A DNA stretch of 59,620 bases from Hungateiclostridiaceae bacterium UBA1305 (GTDB lineage: Bacteria; Bacillota; Clostridia; Acetivibrionales; DTU013): the NCBI GenBank assembly GCA_002307275.1, contig DBTX01000065.1, positions 34,749 through 94,368 on the forward strand. Direction: 5' to 3'. Positions 32,116-40,760 of this stretch are shown here, in pieces (position 1 is the first letter of the stretch; each line of letters begins with the position of its first letter). The notes under the pieces are model-generated. The model was not told the DNA's origin. It worked only from the letters and a program-made list of their open reading frames with translations, and did no database searches. A program made the position numbers and the translations under genes.

Positions 32116-32937
32116 GAGTTTTCCTCCTTCTTGACCGCCGGTTGTAGCCGGCTGAGTTATATTTGTTTCATCCGCTTTCGCGGGATCAACCGTTGGGATG
32201 TTGTCCGGTAAAAACATACCAGACGTAAGGTGTAACTCTCGTCCTCTGACGAATAGGTGTCTGCCATCCGCGCTAGCCGCAATATCAAGTGGCTCTGCAT
32301 CATCCAGCAGTTCGTCTGCAAAGCCCTTTTCGACCGCTTCTTTGCCCGTCATGTAAGTCGTGTCGGCCATCATATGTGTAACAATCGTTTCGGAGAGTTT
32401 GCACTTGCGTGTGTATATGGCTATCTGGGCTTTATCCCAGGCTTCGTTTTTATCAGCGACCTGCCGCAACTCATCTGCGTTATAGCCGCCGAATAATAAC
32501 GTCCAACACTTATGGATCATCACAAGACTGGACGGATTGACGCGCACCGTATCGCAGGCACACATAATAAGCGATCCTCCTGACATCGCTATACCGTCTA
32601 CGATGCAAACTAAGGATGTACCTTTCGCAGCAAGTTCTCTGAGCCGGTTGTGTATGAGAATGGACACGCCTGCATCACCGCCGAGACTGTTCATGCGGAT
32701 GTTAATGGTCTTCGCGCCCTCCACGGCTTTTAGATCTTTGAGAAACTCGCTTTCAATGATGTACTGTCCCTCAATTGGTTCACCGGACCACCAGTCTATC
32801 GGCTGCTGCTCCACAATCTCGCCATACATGACAATCTCTGCCTCGTCACCGTTCACCGTGGCCATAGTATAAAAATCACGCTGGATATTTACATTGGCCG
32901 TATTCCTTGCAAAAGGATTTTTGAAATATTTAGGCAC
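31699..32937 (-). CDS. head maturation protease, ClpP/S49-like, fused to scaffold
   Basis: A protein of about 412 residues from a GTG at 32937 that overlaps the portal stop by eight bases; an ATG at 32961 is possible but has no ribosome site. The ClpP-like domain has INIRMNSLGGDAG, the nucleophile serine in GIAMSGGS (about residue 119) and His in MIHKCW (about 142). The last 138 residues are the scaffold part. This equals lambda gpC, the capsid portal-protease. Confidence 0.9.
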   Translation of the reverse strand: MPKYFKNPFARNTANVNIQRDFYTMATVNGDEAEIVMYGEIVEQQPIDWWSGEPIEGQYIIESEFLKDLKAVEGAKTINIRMNSLGGDAGVSILIHNRLRELAAKGTSLVCIVDGIAMSGGSLIMCACDTVRVNPSSLVMIHKCWTLLFGGYNADELRQVADKNEAWDKAQIAIYTRKCKLSETIVTHMMADTTYMTGKEAVEKGFADELLDDAEPLDIAASADGRHLFVRGRELHLTSGMFLPDNIPTVDPAKADETNITQPATTGGQEGGKLMAKNLEELRTENPELADTLMTEAKAAVSTQAGTAVEAERKRIEEIDSISALYDDETVKEAKYGKTACTAQELAFRAAQTAAKKGKETLGNMDEDFKASGAGDVKAAPAAGEDDKPLTPEQRMAAGRADAKKIQNKEDK

Positions 32938-34525
32938 CAGATTCACTTCCTTCCGATTCATTTTCGCCGAGTGTAGCCATGTATTTGCCACCACCGGCTT
33001 CAAGTAGTTTTTCGTTTTCGAGCTTCAGCTGCTCGACGTTAGCCTCCCAGTCACCGCCACCCAGCTCTCGGGTGATTTGTTCGTGGGTTTTGAATCCTCT
33101 ATCTACTGTCATTATTGCTGCCTTGGCCTCTTTGCTCGGGTCGAGCTGTCCCTGAACAGGTCCTATCCAACGAGCGCTGCACCATGCAGCCCGGATTCTC
33201 GGATCATCAAAAAAGCCAGGAGCCTTTATCCGGCCTCTGGCCACTGCCTCTGCAAGCCATACTTCATAGATAGGCTGACAGAAATCATCAACAAACCATT
33301 TCCGGCGCATTTTAAAAGCTTCCCATGCTTCCAGCAGTGCCGCGCGGCTTGCTGAATATGAGGCGTTATATTCCTTGATAAGCACATCGTAAGGCAGTTC
33401 CAAGGCTGCGCCTACGAGGCGGCATATAGCTTTTACAAAGCTATCAAAGCCAGAAGTCGGAATGTTCGGATTGCCGAATGTTATTTCCTCTCCGTCTTCA
33501 AGATGGTTGACCGTGCCCGGCGCCATTTCATATTCATTCGGACTCGCTGATACATCATTCGGCTGTTCACCAGGTACACCGACAACATCACCGGACCCGG
33601 TTTCGTTCATGGGTATCTCGGTTGGATCTGTCTTTGTCGTTATCCATGCGGTGAAGAAACTCTGTACCAGCGCTGCCATAAGCTCGCTCTCGGTATATCT
33701 TCGCAGTTGCAACAACGGCTCAATAACCTGGGCGAGGTAGGTAACACCTCTGTACTGGTCAGGGCGCTCACTGTCCATAACGTGTAGCATATTCGGCAAT
33801 CCGGTCTTAGCTCCGTATGCTTCGACACGAGTCCACTTTGTTGTTTCGGCTGTAATCTGATTCGGATATGTATTGCGGATGTGATAAGCCACAATCATGC
33901 CGTTGCTATCGACTTCCACGCCATCATGAACATTGTTTTCTGTGTCCGGATTTATTCCGTCAGTGAACCGTGGGGAAGGAACAGCTGCGCTGCCATAGTC
34001 TGAAGGCGTGCTCACCCGGTCTGCTTCAATAAGGTGTATGCGCAGGGAGTAGGGATTTATCAGTGATGGATTATATCGCTTAAACAACGGGAACACATCA
34101 CCGCTCATGAGCCACGCCTTTAATGCCAGCTGCTGTAGCCCTTCGAAGTTATTAACGCCGGTGGCGTCACAATTACCTTTTTTACCGGACCACATCGCAA
34201 ATTCCGATTCCGTCAACCGCTGCCATACCTTTGCTGCTTCCGGAGATAACCCCAACAGCACACGGTCGATAGCGCTTTTCAGGGTGAGCCCAGTACCGAC
34301 AACCTTTGTCCGGTTCGTGTTGATAGCGGACGTCGCAATCGGCGAGGCCATATACAACATTCTGCCGCGCTGCCGGAGTGTGTAATTGTTCCAATCTATA
34401 TCCTCAGTCGGCGAGCCGCTGCGTGCTATGAACCCCTTGAGTGCCCGCCGCACTTCGCTGGCGCCAGCCTCGCTGTATCCTTTGACATTCGGCGAACCTC
34501 CACGCCTGTGGTTTTTTTCACTCAA
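32930..34525 (-). CDS. portal protein (lambda gpB family)
   Basis: A protein of 531 residues from a TTG at 34525 that has GGAGG nine bases upstream. Frames starting further upstream run through the inverted repeat and lack homology. The lambda portal pattern is visible: RGRMLYMASPIATSAINTNRTKVVG, ALKAWLMSGDVFPLFKR, LIEADRVSTP, then EYNASYSASRAALLEAWEAF. The portal is the ring through which DNA enters and leaves the head. Confidence 0.92.
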   Translation of the reverse strand: MSEKNHRRGGSPNVKGYSEAGASEVRRALKGFIARSGSPTEDIDWNNYTLRQRGRMLYMASPIATSAINTNRTKVVGTGLTLKSAIDRVLLGLSPEAAKVWQRLTESEFAMWSGKKGNCDATGVNNFEGLQQLALKAWLMSGDVFPLFKRYNPSLINPYSLRIHLIEADRVSTPSDYGSAAVPSPRFTDGINPDTENNVHDGVEVDSNGMIVAYHIRNTYPNQITAETTKWTRVEAYGAKTGLPNMLHVMDSERPDQYRGVTYLAQVIEPLLQLRRYTESELMAALVQSFFTAWITTKTDPTEIPMNETGSGDVVGVPGEQPNDVSASPNEYEMAPGTVNHLEDGEEITFGNPNIPTSGFDSFVKAICRLVGAALELPYDVLIKEYNASYSASRAALLEAWEAFKMRRKWFVDDFCQPIYEVWLAEAVARGRIKAPGFFDDPRIRAAWCSARWIGPVQGQLDPSKEAKAAIMTVDRGFKTHEQITRELGGGDWEANVEQLKLENEKLLEAGGGKYMATLGENESEGSESGA

Positions 34526-34555
34526 TGTTTTTCGCCTCCAATCTTTGTAATATAA

Positions 34556-34603
34556 CCGGGACACCTGATGACGAAAGGAGCAAAACTCCGTCAGGTGTCC
34601 CGG
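34556..34603. other. long inverted repeat between gpW-like and portal genes
   Basis: Perfect 13-bp arms (34556-34568 with 34591-34603) with an inner GGAG/CTCC hairpin. It lies in the untranslated gap before the portal. No T-run follows on either strand, so a simple terminator is unlikely. It could be an mRNA stability or processing structure or a protein-binding site. Confidence 0.7.
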
Positions 34604-34631
34604 GGCAAAAGTCCTTTCGGACGTATACCCT

Positions 34632-34889
34632 TTACCAGTCTCTCGGTATAATGCCGAAAGCTTTTCTCGGTTTCCTGCCCTGCAGCATTGCTGTGAGCTC
34701 GTCAACCTTTCGCTCTGCTTCCGTTATCTCTTTGGATAAAGTGTCCAAGTCGAAACGGGTGAGGGCGCGGTCATCAATGGTGTAGCTTTTCACGCCGCCG
34801 TCCAGCAGCGCAAGGTAAGCGGCTCTCTTTTTCAGGAGTGCGCTTTTCCAAAAATCAAGCCTGGCCTGTATCTCAATCTTATCTGCCAT
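34632..34889 (-). CDS. gpW-like head-tail joining protein
   Basis: A protein of 85 residues from the ATG at 34889 (AGGTGAT site): IEIQARLDFWKSALLKKRAAYLALLDGGVKSYTIDDRALTRFD, then a helix of Lys/Glu. This is the lambda gpW / DUF6148-type pattern. It sits between terminase and portal, as in lambda, and helps stabilise packaged DNA at the portal. Confidence 0.85.
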   Translation of the reverse strand: MADKIEIQARLDFWKSALLKKRAAYLALLDGGVKSYTIDDRALTRFDLDTLSKEITEAERKVDELTAMLQGRKPRKAFGIIPRDW

Positions 34890-34897
34890 GCTATCAC

Positions 34898-36862
34898 CTA
34901 CCATTCATCGTAATATTTTTTAAGTGCGCTGCCTGCGGTTTTTTTACGTACCGGTTTTTGTGCCGGGTTAGCCTTGCCTGACACAGCACCGAGCAAAGCT
35001 GCAGCGGCATTACCGCGTATTTCTCTTTTTGCAGCTTTGAGCCGCGAGTCGATTGCGTCCATGTCAGGAGATAAAGCCTTGAACGCTGCCAGTGCATAGT
35101 TCCTACAGTCAAGCGGTTCGTTCCGTTCATGGCCGGGTATCTTCTCCCACTGCCAGGGCTGCTTTCTTTCTGGTTTATATACAAGCCTCTCGGAGAGCAG
35201 ACCAGTGAAATAAGAGGACCCGTAATCATCCCTCCTGGGGAAGTGGCTGTATTTGCTGCCCTCGCTCTGCACCCTCAGATTGTCCATGATAATCTGCTTG
35301 CCGGAGTCGACACCGATGGCATACTGCCAGCAGGTACCGACAAACTTTCCTTTGACAACAATCTTTTGTTTTTTCGGTGGAGCAGTAAAAGGCACTCCAT
35401 CACCGGAGCGCCCTTTTATAGCGAACACCTTTTTGCCGAGCCGTGCCCGGCATTGTAATCTCACATCCTGCGTGAAATGTCCGCCCTCGTCACAGAACGT
35501 CATGGACACTCTCAGTCCGGATCCATCTTCAAACCGATAGATATGTTCCAGTACATCATCCAGCCGGTTCCAAACTTCTGCCTCGTCAGGACGGCCCATG
35601 ATAATTCCTTTCTTGATACCCCAGTTTTCACCGAAGTGTCCGAACCCGACTACCTCATATTCGAGGCGATCATCCTGCGTATCAACTCCACAGGTTAGCA
35701 CCATAACTCCTTCCGGCAGATCTGCATCTTCCGGATAATCTTCACGTCGGGCAAGCAGGCTACCCTCGTCCTCCAGGTCGCCACGATCCTCCCATAATTC
35801 TCCGAAACGAGTGTTGTAAACGACTTGCATTTTTGCTGTACTACCAATAGCATAGAGGTATTCCAAGATTGTCGATTCCCACGAGGCCCAGGGACTCACA
35901 AAGGAGTTGAGCCAGAAGGAACGGACGCCCCGTTCGTAGGCATCTGGATTTTCTGCAATCCATTTTGCAGGCTGCTTCTTCATTATCCTTTCGTCCGAGA
36001 TACAGCCACAACTTTTACAGGCATAACAGATTTTTGTTACCTTATACTGCTTTTTGTTGTGAACAACTTTTTCCTCTTTCTCATAGCGTATATCTGAAAA
36101 GCGAATATCGTGAAAGTCGCCGCAATGCGGACATTGTATGCACCATCGCTCCATTGTACCTTCAGAATAGGAATCCTCAATAGCACTTGCACCTTTGATG
36201 GTTGGGGTACTAACCTCCACCGCCTTAGCGTTATAGAAAGTGATCTGCCGGGCCATCGCAAGTTTCCACGGATCGCCTTCCTTGCCAGCCGATACTGCCC
36301 AGCGGTCCCGCTCGTCGCCGATGACATACCGGATAGGCTTGGACGCAAGAGCGTGGGCCTCAGTAGAACCGCACAAAGTGAGGATACCACCCGGATAGGT
36401 TTTTTGCAAAATTGTATTGTTGCTATCCCGGCTCTTAGGATCAGCGACCTTCTTGTGCAGTGCGGGGCAGTCGCGAATCATCGGTGCAATACGCAGCTTG
36501 GAATATTCCCTGGCGTCAATAGTAGTGGGGTGGATGAACAGGATGCTGCTCGGATCCTCGTCGATGATGTATCCGATTATGATATTCTCAAACGTTGACT
36601 TGCCGATCTGTGATGATGAAACAAAGACAATACGGCGCACTTTGGGATCGGTAAAAGCATCCAGCAGCTCGCGGAGGTAGGGTGTTCGGTCCGCTCTCCA
36701 CAGCCCGATTTCAGCACTGCTTTCACTCGATAGCCTGTGCTTGGCTTCCGCCCACTCAGTTGCGGTCAGATCATTCGGCGGAACCATGCCGGCCAGGGGC
36801 TTTTTAATGGCAACATTCAGCCGGAGCACATCGTTTTTACTCGTCATCCCCTTCACGTCCAT
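34898..36862 (-). CDS. terL: terminase large subunit (lambda gpA family)
   Basis: A protein of 654 residues. The GpA family marks are visible: LRELLDAFTDPKVRRIVFVSSSQIGKST with a Walker A-like loop at 82-90, SILFIHPT, and the nuclease part beginning LTCGVDTQDDRLEYEVVGFG. A zinc-binding pair (CIQCPHCG and CYACKSCG) lies in the middle, as is usual for gpA. It cuts and pumps DNA into the head. Starts at 36862 or 36847 are both possible. A gpA-type enzyme suggests a cos mechanism. Confidence 0.95.
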   Translation of the reverse strand: MDVKGMTSKNDVLRLNVAIKKPLAGMVPPNDLTATEWAEAKHRLSSESSAEIGLWRADRTPYLRELLDAFTDPKVRRIVFVSSSQIGKSTFENIIIGYIIDEDPSSILFIHPTTIDAREYSKLRIAPMIRDCPALHKKVADPKSRDSNNTILQKTYPGGILTLCGSTEAHALASKPIRYVIGDERDRWAVSAGKEGDPWKLAMARQITFYNAKAVEVSTPTIKGASAIEDSYSEGTMERWCIQCPHCGDFHDIRFSDIRYEKEEKVVHNKKQYKVTKICYACKSCGCISDERIMKKQPAKWIAENPDAYERGVRSFWLNSFVSPWASWESTILEYLYAIGSTAKMQVVYNTRFGELWEDRGDLEDEGSLLARREDYPEDADLPEGVMVLTCGVDTQDDRLEYEVVGFGHFGENWGIKKGIIMGRPDEAEVWNRLDDVLEHIYRFEDGSGLRVSMTFCDEGGHFTQDVRLQCRARLGKKVFAIKGRSGDGVPFTAPPKKQKIVVKGKFVGTCWQYAIGVDSGKQIIMDNLRVQSEGSKYSHFPRRDDYGSSYFTGLLSERLVYKPERKQPWQWEKIPGHERNEPLDCRNYALAAFKALSPDMDAIDSRLKAAKREIRGNAAAALLGAVSGKANPAQKPVRKKTAGSALKKYYDEW

Positions 36863-37400
36863 TCATCATACCCCAGTTCTGTCGCTCGCGGACGCGTTCC
36901 TCGTATTTTTTCGGGTCGTATTTGTAATTTGCCAATTCGCCCATGACCTTGTATACTTCTTTTCGGATGATATTAGCCGCCTCCGATGTCAAGGACACAT
37001 CCGTCACATCCACGGCCAGCCTGCCGGGCAACGCCATCAGCACCCCGCGCATGGTATAAATCAGATCCTCAGTCATGGCGGCTACGTCTTCGGAGCGATG
37101 CATTTTGCCCTGGAGCTCCTGCGCTTCCATGACAGCTACTATCGCTTTTGCTTTTTTTATTTCAATTTCGGCAGTTTCACGTTGCCGGTCAGGTTCGGTC
37201 GCCTCCTTGGTTATAAGTCCTATATATCTCTCAATAGATTTTGTAAGAGAGTATTTTCCTTTTTGGACAGGCTCAAAAATACCGTCCTGCACAAGCTGCT
37301 GTATCCTTCTAGTAGTCAATCCAAGGACAATTGCCAGCTCCTTTGCACAGACAACAGTGTCGAGCGTGATTTGCGCATTGTTTCTTTGCTTTTCCAACAA
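36837..37400 (-). CDS. terS: terminase small subunit (Nu1-like)
   Basis: A protein of 187 residues. The N-terminal helix-turn-helix (LDTVVCAKELAIVLGLTTRRIQQLVQDGI) recognises DNA as in lambda Nu1. A helical middle (EIEIKKAKAIVAVMEAQE) drives oligomer formation. Start TTG at 37400 with a strong AAAGGAGGG site. It overlaps terL by 26 bases. First gene of the late operon. Confidence 0.85.
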   Translation of the reverse strand: MLEKQRNNAQITLDTVVCAKELAIVLGLTTRRIQQLVQDGIFEPVQKGKYSLTKSIERYIGLITKEATEPDRQRETAEIEIKKAKAIVAVMEAQELQGKMHRSEDVAAMTEDLIYTMRGVLMALPGRLAVDVTDVSLTSEAANIIRKEVYKVMGELANYKYDPKKYEERVRERQNWGMMNGREGDDE

Positions 37401-37459
37401 AAGCCCTCCTTTGCGTAACGAAATGACTAAAAAAATTTTTCACTAACTGAGCGAAATTT

Positions 37460-37494
37460 GGGGTCGGCGAGCCCGCAAGGCTTGCCACCACCCC
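37460..37494. promoter_or_regulatory. hairpin upstream of terS, cos/packaging-site candidate
   Basis: GGGGT (37460-37464) pairs with ACCCC (37490-37494), and an inner GGCGAGCC-type arm pairs with GGCTTGCC with one mismatch. GC-rich in an otherwise AT-rich gap. Terminase binding sites commonly lie here. This is inference from position. Confidence 0.3.
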
Positions 37495-37518
37495 GTCACA
37501 GTACCTTTATTTTCCAGA

Positions 37519-37524
37519 ATTATA
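37519..37524 (-). promoter_or_regulatory. candidate late promoter -10 element
   Basis: TATAAT on the minus strand, about 120 bases before terS, without a recognisable -35. A promoter lacking -35 would fit dependence on the sigma-like activator encoded just upstream (37756-38187). Confidence 0.35.
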
Positions 37525-37584
37525 TGCTGTTGCAACTCTCTATTAGTTCGGTTGTCCCCTTACAGAAATGGATTCAATACACAA

Positions 37585-37605
37585 ATAGAAAGAGCCCGAA
37601 GACTC
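37585..37605 (-). terminator. second terminator of the early operon
   Basis: Minus-strand hairpin GAGTC-TTCG-GGCTC with a stable TTCG loop, followed by TTTC. A similar but imperfect copy lies at 8391-8404 after the gene at 8405. Confidence 0.55.
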
Positions 37606-37664
37606 AATTTGTTTTATTACTTTCTTTGTATACCTTGCATACGATTTAATTGTAAGATTCCGAC

Positions 37665-37696
37665 AAACAAAAACCGCCTCAGTTTCCCGAAGCGGT
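37665..37696 (-). terminator. first terminator of the early operon
   Basis: Minus-strand 10-bp stem (37687-37696 with 37673-37682) with a GAAA tetraloop, followed by TTTTTG. It lies 60 bases after the stop of the sigma-like gene and should end early transcription. Confidence 0.85.
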
Positions 37697-37755
37697 CATT
37701 TATATTTCTTCACTTTAATAATAACACAGATAAACCATGACAAACAATGACAGTT

Positions 37756-38187
37756 TTATTTTTTCTCAAACCAGCTTTTATACTTCCTATGTGCTGTACG
37801 CTGATTTATACCTGTTTCATCCTCAATCTGTTCCCATGTAAGGCCGTTTATGAACCGACACTGAAGGATCAATCTGGTTTCACTATCCGGTATTGTAGCT
37901 ATGTACTCCTGTGCTTCTGTCATCTTGTCCATCAGTTCTTTTATCCGTCGTTTAATGTTACTACGAAGCCTGTTTACCTGCTTGTCATAACCATCTACGT
38001 CAATCCCTGATATCTTGATTACATGCTGTACGTAGGGGAACAATGGCATTGAACCGGTCACAGAATCAGATGTCGTATCAACTTCAATTCGGTATTCTGC
38101 TTCTCGCAGTTGCTTCTTCAAATTTTCTATTTCCTTGCTGTAAAATTTCAACTGCGACAATTCTTGTATATTCACCGTAACCCTCAC
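37756..38187 (-). CDS. sigma-70 region 4-like phage late regulator (ArpU/RinA type)
   Basis: A protein of 143 residues. The N-terminal half is a helical region (EIENLKKQLREAEYRIE). The C-terminus is a sigma-region-4-like helix-turn-helix: DSETRLILQCRFINGLTWEQIEDETGINQRTAHRKYKSWFEKK. Such proteins are usually the last gene of the early operon and activate late genes of Firmicutes phages. Position before the late operon supports this. The last few residues are the recognition helix and a basic end. Confidence 0.85.
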   Translation of the reverse strand: MRVTVNIQELSQLKFYSKEIENLKKQLREAEYRIEVDTTSDSVTGSMPLFPYVQHVIKISGIDVDGYDKQVNRLRSNIKRRIKELMDKMTEAQEYIATIPDSETRLILQCRFINGLTWEQIEDETGINQRTAHRKYKSWFEKK

Positions 38188-38345
38188 ACCCTCTCTGCAT
38201 AATCCCTGATGTGTTCTTTCTTCATTAGTGCCTCACCTCACAAATGTTGATATCTGTTCATACTGCCCTTCTATTGCGAATTTACAATTTCTGCATTAAA
38301 CTATAAGTAAATCTCTTACTACTAACTTTATTTAGGAGGATTCAT

Positions 38346-38549
38346 TTGAACAAACCATTCAATTCAAATCGTTGGTATATTTCAGGTTATCTGATAATTT
38401 GTCTATCCTTGGTTCTAGCTTTTATATACGCCGCTCACAATGACCTCAATAGAAAAGATGGTAAACTCTTAATAGCAGTTGTTGGTTTAATTGCTATAAT
38501 AGTTTTTTGTTTAGTGGATCAAATTCGCAAAAAGGTTCAGCATAATTGA
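38346..38549 (+). CDS. small two-helix membrane protein (plus-strand moron)
   Basis: A protein of 67 residues with a short N-terminal part and two membrane helices (YISGYLIICLSLVLAFIYAA and LLIAVVGLIAIIVFCLV). TTG start at 38346 with an AGGAGG site. It is the only plus-strand gene between the early and late operons, which suggests separate expression, possibly in the lysogen. Not recognised; small membrane proteins of prophages can serve in superinfection exclusion, but nothing specific shows this. A possible promoter TTGCGA-17-TAAACT lies just upstream. Confidence 0.6.
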   Translation: MNKPFNSNRWYISGYLIICLSLVLAFIYAAHNDLNRKDGKLLIAVVGLIAIIVFCLVDQIRKKVQHN

Positions 38550-38575
38550 TAATTCACATTTTTATTTTTGCGTAA

Positions 38576-39379
38576 TCACGCAGTCTCCTTCGCCCTGATA
38601 ATCCGCTCAAGATACCATCTGGCCTTCTTCAGGTCCTCAATCCCACCCTTAAGCCTGCACCTTGATACGTACTGCAGCACAACGCCTTTACAGAAGCCTT
38701 CAAACTCCTCAGGGGTAAGCTTCTCCTGGATGAAGTCCATAACCTCAATCTTTCCGGTAGTGTAATGAGCCGGATGATTCACGGTATCCGGAATCAGTTC
38801 CAGCATTTCATCAACTTCCTTGCTGGCATTCAGGCAGATCTTCTCGACACTGTCATTGACGCTCTCGTTAATAGCTACGCTGACCTCTTTGGCAATCTCC
38901 TTGATGTCCGGGTATTCCTCAATTTCGATGAATTCTAAGCTACCTGATGATACCTGATCTGGATGATCTTCGTGGCTGTTTATAGCCGATATTGCATCAG
39001 CATCAACACTTGTCAGGTTAGTTTGTATAACTACATCCTCCTCTGATACGGACGTGATTTCATCCTGCAGCTGCCTTTTAATTTTTTTCACGTATATCTG
39101 ATTTGAAGCCTGTTTGTCTGTCAGCTTAAATTCCTTTGCGACAGCTTTCACACCTTCGATATTGGTCCCGTGTTCCCTGCAAATCTCTAACATTCTGTTT
39201 ACATCAACGTTCAACGCTGTTGTCATATCCTCGACCTCCATTTTTTCGGCAATGCCGTATTTTCGTTTTTCCTCATCACTCATTTTCCTGACAGTCACCG
39301 GACCTGGTCCGCGATCCTGACGACCGTCCGGATCTATCTTCCATCCGAAATTCGGTATGTATGGATTATCCAGGCTCAT
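38576..39379 (-). CDS. DUF3310-containing phage protein
   Basis: A protein of 267 residues from the ATG at 39379 (GGTGGC site). The C-terminal 65 residues match DUF3310 (VNHPAHYTTGKIEVMDFI ... YVSRCRLKGG ... DLKKARWYLERII), a family linked to phage nucleotide kinases and nuclease-inhibiting SaV-like proteins. The middle has a segment resembling a helix-turn-helix (VKAVAKEFKLTDKQASNQIYV). The N-terminus is phage-specific. Function unknown. In the early operon next to the helicase. Confidence 0.75.
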   Translation of the reverse strand: MSLDNPYIPNFGWKIDPDGRQDRGPGPVTVRKMSDEEKRKYGIAEKMEVEDMTTALNVDVNRMLEICREHGTNIEGVKAVAKEFKLTDKQASNQIYVKKIKRQLQDEITSVSEEDVVIQTNLTSVDADAISAINSHEDHPDQVSSGSLEFIEIEEYPDIKEIAKEVSVAINESVNDSVEKICLNASKEVDEMLELIPDTVNHPAHYTTGKIEVMDFIQEKLTPEEFEGFCKGVVLQYVSRCRLKGGIEDLKKARWYLERIIRAKETA

Positions 39380-39380
39380 C

Positions 39381-40760
39381 TTAAGCCACCTCCCGGGTGT
39401 ACTTCTCAATCCTTGCTTTCAGTGCCAACATCAGTTTATCCTGCGTTGCGCCTTTATCCTCCAATGCTGCGACCACATCTTCATCAACTCCGCCTTCGAC
39501 AACAAGCCTGTGAATAATAACCTTCTCCAACTGGCCCTGCCGATCAAGCCTTTTATTCGCCTGCAGATACAGCTCCAACGACCAGGGAAGTCCAAACCAA
39601 ATAACATGATGTCCTCCCTGCTGCAGGTTAAGCCCGTAAGCTGCTGATGCAGGGTGTGCAAGAAGGATGTCGACTTTATGGTTATTCCAATCATCCTCAT
39701 CCTGTGGACCTTTCAATTCCCGAACTCTCAGACCTGAACCTTCAAGGGCCTTCTTGATCCTGATAAGATCATGCTGGAAATTATAAAACACCAAAGCTGA
39801 TTGTCCGTTCAGCCCTTCCACCAGCTCCATGAAGGCTTCTATTTTGCAATCATGGATGTGGACAACGTTGCGGTCCTCGTCGTATACAGCCCCGTTGCAC
39901 AGCTGCAGTAGCTTGTTTGTCAGGACAGCTGCTGATCCCGCATCAATTGTGTTTTCGTCCACCTCCAGAAGCATTTCGCGTTCCAGCTTGTCGTAAGCTG
40001 CCTTTGCCTTGCTGTCAAGAAGTACCGGCACAGTAACCGTAATGCAGTCAGGTAGATCCAAGTAATCCTTTGCTGACATACTGACGCATATATCACCGAT
40101 CAGTTGCTGAATGACTTCATCGGCTCCGGGCTTTGGCGCGTAGCTGAAAATATGATCCCGATCCCGTTGATCCGGCTCGAAATACCGTTCCCGAAAGTGT
40201 GTTATTTTCGTCCCCAGCCTTTTACCCTCATCCAGGAGATACACCTGGGCCCATAGGTCAAGCAGTCCATTTGGCGCCGGCGTACCGGTCAGGCCGACAA
40301 AACGGGATATATACTTCCGTACCCAGGTCAAAGCTTTGAATCGTTTCGCCTGATGATTTTTAAAGCTGCTGAACTCATCCACGATGACCATATCAAACGG
40401 CCAGCTGTTCCGAAAATACTCAACCAACCACGGTACGTTTTCCCTGTTGATCACATACACATCGCCCGGCGTGTTCAGCGCCCTGATCCGCTTGGCTGCA
40501 GTCCCTAATACCGTGATCACCCGCAGCATGTGAAGGTGGTCCCACTTCGCTGCCTCTTTGCTCCAGGTGGCTTCAGCAACCTTTTTCGGCGCGATCACCA
40601 ACACCTTACTGATCAGGAAGCGGTTATACTTGAGGTCATTGACTGCGGTCAGTGCGATGACTGTCTTCCCGAGTCCCATATCCAGAAAAAGACCTAACGC
40701 CTCATCGACAAGCAGCCGGTTAATGTTATATTTCTGATATGCGTGTGGTATGTATTTCAT
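39381..40760 (-). CDS. SNF2-like DEAD/H-box helicase
   Basis: A protein of 459 residues from the ATG at 40760, which overlaps the VRR-NUC stop (ATGA). Helicase motif I is LDMGLGKT (about 26-33), motif II VIVDEFSSFK, motif III GLTGTPAPNGL, and motif VI HHVIWFGLPWSLELYLQANKRLDRQGQ. This is the compact SNF2-like helicase of many Firmicutes phages. It is next to a nuclease, which suggests joint work in replication or recombination. Confidence 0.93.
   Translation of the reverse strand: MKYIPHAYQKYNINRLLVDEALGLFLDMGLGKTVIALTAVNDLKYNRFLISKVLVIAPKKVAEATWSKEAAKWDHLHMLRVITVLGTAAKRIRALNTPGDVYVINRENVPWLVEYFRNSWPFDMVIVDEFSSFKNHQAKRFKALTWVRKYISRFVGLTGTPAPNGLLDLWAQVYLLDEGKRLGTKITHFRERYFEPDQRDRDHIFSYAPKPGADEVIQQLIGDICVSMSAKDYLDLPDCITVTVPVLLDSKAKAAYDKLEREMLLEVDENTIDAGSAAVLTNKLLQLCNGAVYDEDRNVVHIHDCKIEAFMELVEGLNGQSALVFYNFQHDLIRIKKALEGSGLRVRELKGPQDEDDWNNHKVDILLAHPASAAYGLNLQQGGHHVIWFGLPWSLELYLQANKRLDRQGQLEKVIIHRLVVEGGVDEDVVAALEDKGATQDKLMLALKARIEKYTREVA

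Larger units (their letters stand above)
37401..37755. other. early/late junction, putative cos region and late promoter
   Basis: 355 bases without a gene. It contains, from right to left, two minus-strand terminators of the early operon (37665-37696, 37585-37605), a TATAAT -10 candidate (37519-37524) and a strong hairpin (37460-37494) just before terS. This layout is expected for the start of the late transcript and the packaging site. Confidence 0.55.

Noticed and set aside
36741..37418. Plus-strand frame of 225 codons over terS and the terL start
   Set aside because: Antisense to terminase genes that are supported by motifs and order.
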